From contig CAUJCU010000002.1 of NCBI GenBank assembly GCA_963169745.1, positions 310,001 to 374,000 on the forward strand: DNA of 64,000 bases. Reading direction: 5' to 3'. Below, one piece after another: positions 34,895 through 43,750 of this stretch (within the stretch, counting starts at the first letter, position 1; each line of letters opens with the position of its first letter). Both the position numbers and the translations under genes were made by a program. This stretch comes from Bacteroidota bacterium. GTDB taxonomy: Bacteria; Bacteroidota; Bacteroidia; UBA4408. The notes beneath the pieces are model-generated. The model ran no database searches and was not told where the DNA came from. It worked only from the letters and a program-made list of their open reading frames with translations.

Positions 34895-35492
34895 AAAATG
34901 AATTTTACGACTGCAAGTTACTATAATAGTTACTTTATGCGTGCTTGCGAATCTATTTTTTACAATTATTATAAAAATAAATCAATGAATGTCAAAGTTT
35001 AAATCCAATCTTACTTTTTAAAGTTTCAATAAAGCGTAATTCTATACTAAAATTTTTACATAGAGAAATGAGACTTACAATTTATGTTCCCATGCATGGG
35101 AAATTATAAAAATATAATTATTCCCATTTATATGTAGTCCATCATTAAGCTATAACGAAACTCAAAAAACGCATATTTGGTAAAATTATTTTCTGAGAAA
35201 TTGAACCTTTGTTCAGAATGATAAAAAATGAAATTGATTAAAACTCAATAATTATACTCTTAATGCTACATTCTGTGTTTTGTATTAGTGTCAGTAATCT
35301 TAGAAAGGATACAAAGGGAGCTGTTTTTAAAAAGTCACTTTCGTATAAATCAATTACCATTGTTGAGTCATATTATCATCTTTAACCCCATTTTGATTAA
35401 CGTAATAACTATTAAAATTCCCTTATTTTAAGGGTAAACTAAGCATATTAACAACGAGAGAGCGTTTTGTGAAAAATATCTCCTCTTTATGG
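34895..35492. other. Long intergenic region with two palindromes
   Basis: About 600 AT-rich bases between the divergent 34190-34894 gene and lysS. It has TTCCCATGCATGGGAA (35087-35102, perfect palindrome) and, right after it, AATTATA-AAAA-TATAATT (35102-35119). No coding sequence, tRNA or terminator seen. Confidence 0.6.
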
Positions 35493-35524
35493 CTTGTTCA
35501 TTTTAACTAATAATAGTACGTTTG
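35493..35524 (+). promoter_or_regulatory. lysS promoter
   Basis: CTTG at 35493-35496, a 20-bp spacer and TACGTTTG (35517-35524), a perfect -7 box. The predicted start is near 35530, 13 bases before the ATG. A TTG at 35522 lies in the -7 box and so cannot be the start codon. Confidence 0.7.
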
Positions 35525-35542
35525 TGCAAAGCTAACCTAATC

Positions 35543-37060
35543 ATGAGCACAGAGTTAAACGAACAAGAACAAATAAGAAGACATTCCCTTCAAGAAATAA
35601 TAAAATTAGGAATAAACCCATATCCGGCTGAGGCTTTTGAGGTTAACACCACTACGGCCGATATTCATGTGAATTATGAGCGCGATAAACTGAGTTATAA
35701 AAACATTAGCATAGCTGGTAGAATTATGTCGAGGCGTATTATGGGGAATGCCTCTTTTGCAGAGATACAAGACAATACGGGCCGTATTCAGATATATATT
35801 AAACGTGATGATATATGCCCTGATGAGGATAAAACCATGTATAATACCGTATTTAAAAAGTATATGGACATAGGAGATATTATTGGTATAACTGGCTATG
35901 TATTTACAACACAAACCGGAGAAACGACTATTCATGTTTCATCGTTAAAGCTATTGAGCAAATCGTTAAAACCTTTACCTATTGTTAAAACTGATGAGAA
36001 AGGGAATACTTTTGATGCCTTTACCGACCCTGAGCAACGATACCGGATGCGCTATTTGGATTTAATTGTAAACCCTGAAGTACGGTTTACATTTATTAAA
36101 CGAACGCAACTAATGAATTCTATGCGTAGTTTTTTAAATAATAAAGGATACTTAGAAGTAGAAACACCTATTTTGCAGCCTGTGTATGGAGGAGCAGCAG
36201 CACGTCCTTTCAAAACACATCACAATACATTAGATATGACCCTGTATTTGCGTATAGCCAATGAGTTGTATCTAAAAAAATTAATAGTGGGTGGGTTTGA
36301 AGGGGTTTATGAATTTGCCAAAGATTTTAGAAATGAAGGGATGAGTAGATTTCATAATCCTGAATTTACACAAATGGAACTTTATGTAGCCTATAAGGAT
36401 TATAATTGGATGATGAATTTAGTGGAGACTATGGTTGAAAAAGTAGCTCTCGATTTGCATGGTACTAATGAAGTAAAAGTTGGAGAACATAACATTAGTT
36501 TTCAACGTCCATGGAAACGCTTTACCATGTATGAAGCAATACAACACTTTACCGGTATTGACATTAGTACAATGGATGAACTAGCTTTAAGAGAAGCTGC
36601 ATCTTCATTAGGAATACACATTGATGCGAGTATGGGCAGAGGCAAAATAATTGATGAAATTTTTGGGGAGAAGTGTGAAGGTCAATTGATTCAGCCCACC
36701 TTTATTACCGATTATCCTGAAGAGATGTCGCCTTTAGCCAAAAAGCACCGCAACAAAAACGGTTTGGTAGAACGTTTTGAAGCCATTTGTAACGGTAAAG
36801 AAATCTGTAATGCTTATAGTGAGCTTAATGACCCCATAGATCAGCGTAAGCGCTTTGAAGAGCAGTTGGAATTGGGGAAAAGAGGTGATGAAGAAGCTAT
36901 GGTATTAGATGAAGATTTTTTGCGTGCTATAGAATTTGGCATGCCTCCTACATCAGGGTTAGGAATTGGAATTGACAGGTTGGCTATGATTATGACCAAC
37001 TCGCCATCAATTCAAGATGTTATTTTCTTTCCTCAAATGCGGCCTGAACACAAGCAATAG
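35543..37060 (+). CDS. lysS: Lysyl-tRNA synthetase, class II
   Basis: A 505-residue class II lysyl-tRNA synthetase, normal length. The N-terminal OB-fold anticodon-binding domain has AGRIMSRRIMGNASFAEIQD. The catalytic core has motif 2 (FRNEGMSRFHNPEFT) and motif 3 (GLGIGIDRLAMIM). The N-terminus MSTELNEQEQIRRHSL fits other Bacteroidota LysS, which supports the ATG at 35543 together with the promoter. It starts a rightward run of genes with short gaps. Confidence 0.96.
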   Translation: MSTELNEQEQIRRHSLQEIIKLGINPYPAEAFEVNTTTADIHVNYERDKLSYKNISIAGRIMSRRIMGNASFAEIQDNTGRIQIYIKRDDICPDEDKTMYNTVFKKYMDIGDIIGITGYVFTTQTGETTIHVSSLKLLSKSLKPLPIVKTDEKGNTFDAFTDPEQRYRMRYLDLIVNPEVRFTFIKRTQLMNSMRSFLNNKGYLEVETPILQPVYGGAAARPFKTHHNTLDMTLYLRIANELYLKKLIVGGFEGVYEFAKDFRNEGMSRFHNPEFTQMELYVAYKDYNWMMNLVETMVEKVALDLHGTNEVKVGEHNISFQRPWKRFTMYEAIQHFTGIDISTMDELALREAASSLGIHIDASMGRGKIIDEIFGEKCEGQLIQPTFITDYPEEMSPLAKKHRNKNGLVERFEAICNGKEICNAYSELNDPIDQRKRFEEQLELGKRGDEEAMVLDEDFLRAIEFGMPPTSGLGIGIDRLAMIMTNSPSIQDVIFFPQMRPEHKQ

Positions 37061-37099
37061 CAAGTTTTGTATTTTTCGTTGTATCTTAATTAGCACTAC

Positions 37100-39088
37100 T
37101 TGAAGGCAAGTATTTTCTTTCAAAAAAACAAAAAAAGCATACGGCTTTTCGTGCTTTTTTTAGTGTTATTGACAAGTACTTTTTTTATTTTTCGAAATTC
37201 GATACTCAGTTGGGGAGTTCAAAAAGTTTGTGAAAAATTCAACCATAAATATCAAGGAAAGTTGCAAATCGCAACCATACGTTTTACAGGCTTATCAGGT
37301 ATTGTAGCTAATAACCTATGTGTTACAAGTCCCCAAAAAGACACGCTTTTAACCTTACAACAATTTAAAGCTCATGTTCGCCTTTTACCTTTATTGTGGG
37401 GCTCTGTGAGAATTCATGATGTTTATATAAACCATACAGATGTAATGGTATATAAAACGAAACAAAGAGATAATTTCTCATTTCTATTAAAAAAGAAAGA
37501 AAAACAAGAACCTGTAAATAACGAGAAAAGCACAAATAATATTGATTTAGGGTATTTTAGCTATAACCTCATTAGCAGCCTTTTTGATGCTATTCCAGAA
37601 AAAATTGAGCTCTATAATTCAACTTTAGCATTTTACCAAGATACAGCTTATGTTAAATCAACAATTGACACCTTAGTTTTCTCCGAAGGGGCTTTCAAAG
37701 GGCAATTAAAAACTTCTGAGAGTAAAGGAAAGAGCCTGTATCTGATTAATGGAAACATCAACAGCAGCTCTCGAGCACTTTCCTTTTATATGATCTCTAA
37801 AAGTGATTCCTCAAAAACAACTTTCCCAGCACTTAAAAGCTTTTTCAATTTAGGTTTTACTTTTGACACTTTACGATTAACTTTAAAGAGCACTATTTAC
37901 GAGCAGAATGCATTAACACTTCAAGGTAATGCTTATATTAAAAACTCCAGGTTAAATCATTGGCGAATTTCTCCCAGAAATATTATTTTACCCCATGTAG
38001 AAGCTGATTTTAGTTTACAGGTAGGAGCTGCGGCAGTGCAATTAGATAGTAATTCGCAAATTTATGTTCAAAACATTCGAATTAAACCTTATATAGAATA
38101 CACCCATAAACCTTCAAAGAAGTTAGATTTTCGTGTAACCATTCCTGAAATGCCTTCTACAATTTTTTTTGAGTCACTCCCATCAGGGTTATTTTCATCT
38201 GTTGAGGGAATAAAAACACAGGGATCTTTGGGCTTTCAAATGAATTTTAGTATGGATACCCAAAAGCCTGACAGTGTCCTGTTCAATTGTAAAATGCCTA
38301 AGCATCATTTTAAAATTATTTCATACGGAGCTACTCGTTTAAGTATCTTGAATGAAGAATTTCTATACACAGCTTATGAAAAGGGAGTACCTGTTAAAAG
38401 TTTTATGGTAGGACCATCAAACCCCAAATACACTCCGCTTAATGCAATAAGTCCTTGGTTACAACATGCAATTATGACTTCTGAAGATGGGAATTTTTAC
38501 TCTCATAACGGATTTAACGAAAATGCTTTTAGAAAGTCGATAGCTGAGAATTACAAAAAGGGGAGATTTGCTCGCGGTGGCAGTACCATCAGTATGCAAC
38601 TGGTAAAAAATGTATTTCTTACCCGCAACAAAACTATTGCCCGCAAAGCCGAAGAAGCTCTTTTAGTTTGGCTTATAGAAAGCAATCGAATTGTTAGTAA
38701 AGAGCGTATGTTTGAAGTGTATTTGAATATTATTGAATGGGGACCGGGTATATATGGAATTGGCGAAGCTTCTGAGTATTACTTTAAGAAAAAACCCGAA
38801 GCATTAACCCTGGCAGAAAGTATTTATTTGGCTATGATTGTACCACGTCCTAAGTGGTTTAAGTATAATTTTGACGAAACAGGAAAGCTAAAACCTCACG
38901 TATCTGATTTTTATCGTATTATTGCTGACCATTTGCTCCGAAAAGAAATAATCAGCGAGGAACAAAAAGAATCATTAGTGCCCGAAGTAACTATTACCGG
39001 GGCTGCCAAAAATGTATTTCTCAAGAATGATACCATACCACCCGATTCATTAAGTTTACCCGCTTTGGATTTTAATTTTTCTCCATAA
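37100..39088 (+). CDS. AsmA-like/GT51 peptidoglycan transglycosylase
   Basis: A 662-residue membrane-anchored protein. After a short basic N-terminus there is one membrane helix (about 14-32), then a long AsmA-like beta region (about 35-420), then a GT51 glycosyltransferase domain (about 440-600). The catalytic glutamate is about residue 462 in TSEDGNFYSHNG; the motifs GGSTISMQLVKN and EVYLNIIEWGPGIYG are complete. It polymerises lipid II glycan strands outside the inner membrane. There is no transpeptidase domain, so it is monofunctional. The start is a TTG, as a TAG lies three codons upstream. Confidence 0.88.
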   Translation: MKASIFFQKNKKSIRLFVLFLVLLTSTFFIFRNSILSWGVQKVCEKFNHKYQGKLQIATIRFTGLSGIVANNLCVTSPQKDTLLTLQQFKAHVRLLPLLWGSVRIHDVYINHTDVMVYKTKQRDNFSFLLKKKEKQEPVNNEKSTNNIDLGYFSYNLISSLFDAIPEKIELYNSTLAFYQDTAYVKSTIDTLVFSEGAFKGQLKTSESKGKSLYLINGNINSSSRALSFYMISKSDSSKTTFPALKSFFNLGFTFDTLRLTLKSTIYEQNALTLQGNAYIKNSRLNHWRISPRNIILPHVEADFSLQVGAAAVQLDSNSQIYVQNIRIKPYIEYTHKPSKKLDFRVTIPEMPSTIFFESLPSGLFSSVEGIKTQGSLGFQMNFSMDTQKPDSVLFNCKMPKHHFKIISYGATRLSILNEEFLYTAYEKGVPVKSFMVGPSNPKYTPLNAISPWLQHAIMTSEDGNFYSHNGFNENAFRKSIAENYKKGRFARGGSTISMQLVKNVFLTRNKTIARKAEEALLVWLIESNRIVSKERMFEVYLNIIEWGPGIYGIGEASEYYFKKKPEALTLAESIYLAMIVPRPKWFKYNFDETGKLKPHVSDFYRIIADHLLRKEIISEEQKESLVPEVTITGAAKNVFLKNDTIPPDSLSLPALDFNFSP

Positions 39089-39096
39089 CTAAACCA

Positions 39097-39125
39097 TTGA
39101 TTTAAAATATCAAATAGTAGATTTG
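39097..39125 (+). promoter_or_regulatory. coaX promoter with almost no leader
   Basis: TTG (39097-39099), an 18-bp spacer and TAGATTTG (39118-39125). The ATG of coaX is at 39130, so transcription would start at or next to the start codon. Confidence 0.5.
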
Positions 39126-39129
39126 TATT

Positions 39130-39846
39130 ATGAACCTTATTATAGATATTGGGAACACACGAATTAAAGCAGGTATTTTCGAGCATAATACGCTAATTAA
39201 GTGCATTACGGAACAAGAAATTAATTCTATTTTAGAATGGGCTAATTCATACAAAATTGACAAAATAATACTGAGCTCTGTAGTAAATCTCCCTAATGAA
39301 ACACTCAACCTAATAACGAAATTTGGTAAAACTATTTTATTTTCTGCCAACACCCCTACTCCCGTACATAATTTGTATAATTCGGCCCAAACATTAGGTA
39401 GCGATCGTTTAGCTGCTGCTTGTGGCGGTTATATAGACTTTAAAGGCAAACCCTTTCTAGTAATAGATGCTGGAACTTGTTTAAAATATAATTATACCGA
39501 TGCTGATGGAAATTACCATGGTGGCGGTATTTCACCAGGCTTGGCAATGCGGTATTTAGCTATGCACAAATTTACAAAGAGGTTGCCACTGGTTGCGTTT
39601 GACCCAGAGTATAATTCTCTGATAGGTAATGATACGATTAACTCTTTGCGAATGGGTGCACAATTGGGTATAATTGCCGAAGTGAAAGGAATAATAGAGG
39701 AGTATAAAAAAATGAATCCTAATATTAACATAGTTTTAACCGGTGGAGATGCCCCTTTTTTGCAAAAGGCGTTAAAAAGTAACATCTTTGCCGACCCTTT
39801 ACTCCTTTTAAAAGGATTAAACAGCATTCTTAACTATCAAAAATAA
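39130..39846 (+). CDS. coaX: Type III pantothenate kinase
   Basis: A 238-residue CoaX-family kinase of the ASKHA fold. It phosphorylates pantothenate, the first step to coenzyme A. Motifs are LIIDIGNTRIKAGIF (phosphate 1), GSDRLAAACGG, and VIDAGTCLKYNYTD (phosphate 2), then GGGISPGLAMR and the C-terminal VLTGGDAPF. It begins a five-gene run with an outer-membrane protein, lptC and a CNNM protein, an order often seen in Bacteroidota. Confidence 0.94.
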   Translation: MNLIIDIGNTRIKAGIFEHNTLIKCITEQEINSILEWANSYKIDKIILSSVVNLPNETLNLITKFGKTILFSANTPTPVHNLYNSAQTLGSDRLAAACGGYIDFKGKPFLVIDAGTCLKYNYTDADGNYHGGGISPGLAMRYLAMHKFTKRLPLVAFDPEYNSLIGNDTINSLRMGAQLGIIAEVKGIIEEYKKMNPNINIVLTGGDAPFLQKALKSNIFADPLLLLKGLNSILNYQK

Positions 39847-39876
39847 TTTTACCAATATCTCAGGAATCCCCAGCTT

Positions 39877-41181
39877 ATGAAACAAACAAATAAAAATATT
39901 CTTCTAATTTTGTTTCTGGCCACACTTTTTACTGCTTCTGCTGCAGAGGCTCAAAATATCACTAACAGCATATACTCTCGTTTTGGATATGGAACAGAGC
40001 GCTTTAAAGGCTTTGCTCAAAATTCAGCCTTAGGGAGCACAGGTGTAGCTCAAAGCGGCTATTGGAATCTAAATTATTATAATCCTGCTTCTAATGCAGC
40101 ACTTAAACTAACATCCTTCAACGCTGGATTTACAGGAACCTACAGCAAGCAGTTTAACGATGTGGATACTATTACGAACAAAGGCGGAAATTTTGGTTAT
40201 CTGGCATTGGGCTTTCCAGTAACCAAATGGTGGGGGCTTTCTTTTGGTGTGTTGCCTTATACCGGGGTTGGATATAAAATGTCTGATACTGCCAAATTTA
40301 AAAATATGGAAATAGCCAGTACCTTTCACGGGGAAGGTGGTCTCAATAAAGTTTATATGGCACATGGATTAAATCCATTTAGGATTTTCAGCGATAGTTT
40401 AATGAGAGGATTTGCTATAGGATTAAACACAGATTTTACTTTTGGCAGCATTGAGCGTCATGAATATAAAACCTTTGTACACTCCGACACTAGTTTCTAT
40501 CTAAATATGCTTAACACGACACGTAATGCATATCATGGTTTTTCATTTTTATTAGGAGCGCAACAAACATTTTTTATAAATACTGATACTCGTTTTACCC
40601 TAGGTTTTAGTTATGGTTTCAAGGCTAAACTTGTGAATAATGCCAGTATTAATTCTGAGCGGTATTATAATGCCATTATTGCTTCAAATCTTGTTGATAC
40701 AGCCTATTATTCACAAAGTAATGCCACAGAAGCTTATCTTCCAAGTCAATATAGCTTTGGTTGCTCTTTACAAATGGGGCCTAAGTTTGTTTATACTATG
40801 GAGTACAAGGTAATAAATTGGGCAAAGGACAGTATTGATAAAAACCTTAATGCATTAAGGGACTCGCGCACTATTACTACGGGAATCCAGTATTATCCTA
40901 ATGTTCAAAATCCGGATGGTTTTTTAAAACACACGTATTACCGTTTTGGTTTCAAAAATACAGTAACTCCATTCTATCTTAATAACACACAAATTTTAGA
41001 GCAAGCTTTTACACTAGGAGCTGGTTTTCCATTACGCAAATCGGTCTCGACAGTCAATGTTGGACTGGAGTTTGGGCGAAGAGGAACAACAGCATATTAT
41101 TTGGTTCAGGAAAATTATATGCTGCTCAATGTTGGGTTTACTATTAATGATCGCTGGTTTATTAAATCGAAATATGACTAA
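39877..41181 (+). CDS. Outer-membrane beta-barrel protein upstream of lptC
   Basis: A 434-residue exported protein with a signal peptide (to about residue 25, ASAAEAQN). The mature part alternates short amphipathic strands and turns, ending NVGFTINDRWFIKSKYD, which fits an outer-membrane beta-barrel. The N-terminal SIYSRFGYGT and LGSTGVAQSGYWNLNYYNPAS resemble a FadL/PorV-like fold. It lies 30 bases after coaX and 11 before lptC, suggesting a link to outer-membrane building. The exact role is unknown. Confidence 0.8.
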   Translation: MKQTNKNILLILFLATLFTASAAEAQNITNSIYSRFGYGTERFKGFAQNSALGSTGVAQSGYWNLNYYNPASNAALKLTSFNAGFTGTYSKQFNDVDTITNKGGNFGYLALGFPVTKWWGLSFGVLPYTGVGYKMSDTAKFKNMEIASTFHGEGGLNKVYMAHGLNPFRIFSDSLMRGFAIGLNTDFTFGSIERHEYKTFVHSDTSFYLNMLNTTRNAYHGFSFLLGAQQTFFINTDTRFTLGFSYGFKAKLVNNASINSERYYNAIIASNLVDTAYYSQSNATEAYLPSQYSFGCSLQMGPKFVYTMEYKVINWAKDSIDKNLNALRDSRTITTGIQYYPNVQNPDGFLKHTYYRFGFKNTVTPFYLNNTQILEQAFTLGAGFPLRKSVSTVNVGLEFGRRGTTAYYLVQENYMLLNVGFTINDRWFIKSKYD

Positions 41182-41192
41182 GCATTGACCTT

Positions 41193-41759
41193 ATGTTTAG
41201 GAAGTGTAACATACCATCATCTGTTATTATAATTATAGTAGTATTCGTTACCACATTATGTATTTCTTGTGAAAACAGTTTAGAGGAGGTAAAGATTATA
41301 TCAGATAAAAAATATATTCCTGTAGAGCATGGTAAAGATGTAGAAATATTATATAGTGACTCGGCAAAAATAAAAGCTCGGTTGTTAGCAAGTGAAATGA
41401 ATCGCTACAGAGAAAACCCTCCTTATATAGAAATGCCTAAAGGAATAAAGTTGTATTTTTACGATGGGAATCAAAAAATAAACTCAACCTTAACAGCCGA
41501 TTATGCCAAAATCATTCAATCGGGAGATAATAATATTATGGAGGCCAAACGTAAAGTTGTTGTGGTTAACGAGAAAAATGAGACACTCAAAACAGAACAT
41601 TTGGTGTGGAACCAAAAAGATGAACGTATTATTTCTGACGCCTTTGTTACCATTACTACTGCTGATGAAATTATTATGGGTGATGGGTTGGAAAGTAATC
41701 AAAGCTTTACCAAGTACAAAATAAAAAAAATGAGAGGTACTATTAGTCTTAAAAAATAA
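41193..41759 (+). CDS. lptC: LPS export protein LptC
   Basis: A 188-residue LptC-like protein. An N-terminal hydrophobic segment (about residues 8-28) ends in CISCENS, which may be a lipobox rather than a simple anchor. The beta-jellyroll core has DVEILYSDSAKIKARLLASE, NSTLTADYAKI, MEAKRKVVVVNEKNETLKTE and IISDAFVTITTADEIIMGDGLE, all typical of LptC. It binds LPS and links the inner-membrane LptBFG to LptA. The neighbours are an outer-membrane protein and a small membrane protein 3 bases downstream. Confidence 0.87.
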   Translation: MFRKCNIPSSVIIIIVVFVTTLCISCENSLEEVKIISDKKYIPVEHGKDVEILYSDSAKIKARLLASEMNRYRENPPYIEMPKGIKLYFYDGNQKINSTLTADYAKIIQSGDNNIMEAKRKVVVVNEKNETLKTEHLVWNQKDERIISDAFVTITTADEIIMGDGLESNQSFTKYKIKKMRGTISLKK

Positions 41760-41762
41760 CCT

Positions 41763-41960
41763 ATGAAAAATATGTTTATTGTGTTACAATATTTATGGTT
41801 GCTGGTAGCCTTGGGCTCTTTAGTAGGAGCTGTTATAAGTGCCTACCAAAAAAACAACAATGAGGCTTTTATTTTAATCGCCATTACATTTATTGGAGCT
41901 TACATGTATCGGGTAAATAAGAAAAGAATAGTAAAAACAGCCTCCAACAAATCGCTTTAA
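41763..41960 (+). CDS. Small membrane protein after lptC
   Basis: Sixty-five residues with two transmembrane helices (about 6-25 and 33-49) and a basic tail (YRVNKKRIVKTASNK). It is 3 bases after lptC and 2 before the CNNM gene, so it is part of the operon. Similar small proteins follow lptC in other Bacteroidota. No function can be given. Confidence 0.72.
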   Translation: MKNMFIVLQYLWLLVALGSLVGAVISAYQKNNNEAFILIAITFIGAYMYRVNKKRIVKTASNKSL

Positions 41961-41962
41961 TT

Positions 41963-43216
41963 TTGAACGAAATTTCTGTCATATTAATTTCCATTTTATG
42001 CTCTGCATTTTTTTCAGGTATGGAAATAGGCTTTTTGACTTCTAACAAACTGCGTGTTGAGCTGGATAGCAATCAAAATTTTTTACCCGCAAAAATTATT
42101 TCTTATTTTATAAAAAAACCACAACAATTTATTTCCACCTGTCTTGTAGGAAACAACATTACTTTGGTTATTTATGGTATTTATACCGCTCAAATTTTAG
42201 AACCCTTTCTAGAAATGTTTATCCAGTCGCATATTAGTGTACTTATACTAAATGTTTTTGTATCTACCTTTATTATTGTAGTAACAGCCGAGTTTATTCC
42301 TAAAGCGCTTTTCAGTATTAATCCAAATTCAATGCTCTATTTTTTAGCCTTACCTTTTTTACTTTTTTATATTGTTTTGTTTCCTATAGTTTTTATAACT
42401 TTAAATATTGCTGAATTGTTTTTAAGATATGGGTTTAGCGTTAATACAGAGAAACGTGTTCTTTCTTTTGGGCGTATTGACTTGGACAATTATGTAAAAC
42501 AATTTACTTCAAACAATGCACATCGGGATGATTTTGACCATGAAATTAAAATATTTCAAAATGCACTTGACTTTAAAAGTGTGAAAGCGCGCGAGTGTAT
42601 GGTACCTAGAACTGAGCTTATAGCGCTTGAAATCAATGAAGATATTTCTTTACTTCAAAAAAAATTTATTGAGACACAGTTATCCAAAATTTTAATTTTT
42701 GAAGAAAACATAGATAATATTATTGGCTATACACACTCTTCTGAAATGTTTAAAAAGCCAACAACTATTCGCGAAATATTATTGCCTATTTCAATAGTTC
42801 CTGAAACAATGCCTGCTCGTGAAATTCTTACACTATTAAAACAACAGCGCAGGAGTGTTGCTGTTGTTGTAGATGAATTTGGAGGAACAGCCGGTATGCT
42901 TACCATTGAAGATGTGATGGAAGAAATATTTGGCGAAATTGAAGATGAACATGATAAAGAAGATTTGATAGATGTGCAAACTTCTGATACGGACTATGTG
43001 TTTTCTGGCCGACTTGAGGTTGATTATATCAATAATAAATACCAGCTTCACTTACCGGTATCTGAAGAATATGAAACCCTTGCAGGCTTACTGTTACACT
43101 TTCATGGAAGTATTCCTGCACTTAACGAAGTTATTGAATGGGGTAAGTTTTCATTCACAATAAAACAAGTATCTGGCAATAAAATTATTTTGCTAGGTTT
43201 AAAAATTTTAGAATAA
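41963..43216 (+). CDS. CNNM/HlyC-CorC family membrane protein
   Basis: A 417-residue protein. A DUF21 membrane domain (about 1-190, with FFSGMEIGFLTSNKLRVE) precedes two CBS domains (about 205-330, MVPRTELIALE and SIVPETMPAREILTLL) and a CorC_HlyC transporter-associated domain (about 340-417, DYVFSGRLEVDYIN). Relatives transport or regulate Mg2+ and other cations. The start is a TTG at 41963; the next ATG would cut the first membrane helix. GldE of flavobacteria belongs to the same family, but assignment to gliding is not supported here. Confidence 0.88.
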   Translation: MNEISVILISILCSAFFSGMEIGFLTSNKLRVELDSNQNFLPAKIISYFIKKPQQFISTCLVGNNITLVIYGIYTAQILEPFLEMFIQSHISVLILNVFVSTFIIVVTAEFIPKALFSINPNSMLYFLALPFLLFYIVLFPIVFITLNIAELFLRYGFSVNTEKRVLSFGRIDLDNYVKQFTSNNAHRDDFDHEIKIFQNALDFKSVKARECMVPRTELIALEINEDISLLQKKFIETQLSKILIFEENIDNIIGYTHSSEMFKKPTTIREILLPISIVPETMPAREILTLLKQQRRSVAVVVDEFGGTAGMLTIEDVMEEIFGEIEDEHDKEDLIDVQTSDTDYVFSGRLEVDYINNKYQLHLPVSEEYETLAGLLLHFHGSIPALNEVIEWGKFSFTIKQVSGNKIILLGLKILE

Positions 43217-43219
43217 GTT

Positions 43220-43738
43220 ATGAGCATTATATTATCCGTAAAGGGAGTTTCTCCAAAATTAGGGAACAACTGCTTTATTGCACCTAATGCAACTCTAGTT
43301 GGCGATGTTACAACAGGCGATGATTGTAGTTTTTGGTTTAATGCCGTAGTACGGGGTGATGTAAACAGTATAACAATGGGGAATAAAGTAAACATACAAG
43401 ATGGTGCTGTAGTACATTGTACTTATCAAAAAACTAAAGTTGTTATAGGAAACAATGTTTCTGTAGGACACAATGCAATAATACACGGCTGCACTATTCA
43501 CGATAATGTTTTAATAGGCATGGGTGCCATAGTTATGGATCATGTAATTATTCATCAAAATTGTATCATAGCTGCCGGTGCAGTACTTCTCGAAAATACA
43601 ATAGTAGAGGCCGGATCCATTTATGCCGGTGTACCAGCCAAAAAAGTAAAACAATTAAGTGAAGAGCTTTTTAAAGGAGAGGTAGAACGTATTGCCCATA
43701 ATTATTTAATGTATAGTTCTTGGTTTAAGAATGAATAA
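43220..43738 (+). CDS. Gamma carbonic anhydrase family protein
   Basis: A 172-residue left-handed beta-helix protein with hexapeptide repeats (such as VTTGDDCSFWFNAVVRGDV). The histidines of the gamma class zinc site are present in VVHCTYQ, VGHNAIIHG. It lies 3 bases after the CNNM gene. The family includes carbonic anhydrases and PaaY/YrdA-like proteins whose activity is often unproven; so CO2 hydration is possible, not shown. Confidence 0.88.
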   Translation: MSIILSVKGVSPKLGNNCFIAPNATLVGDVTTGDDCSFWFNAVVRGDVNSITMGNKVNIQDGAVVHCTYQKTKVVIGNNVSVGHNAIIHGCTIHDNVLIGMGAIVMDHVIIHQNCIIAAGAVLLENTIVEAGSIYAGVPAKKVKQLSEELFKGEVERIAHNYLMYSSWFKNE

Positions 43739-43750
43739 TAAGCGTTTGTT

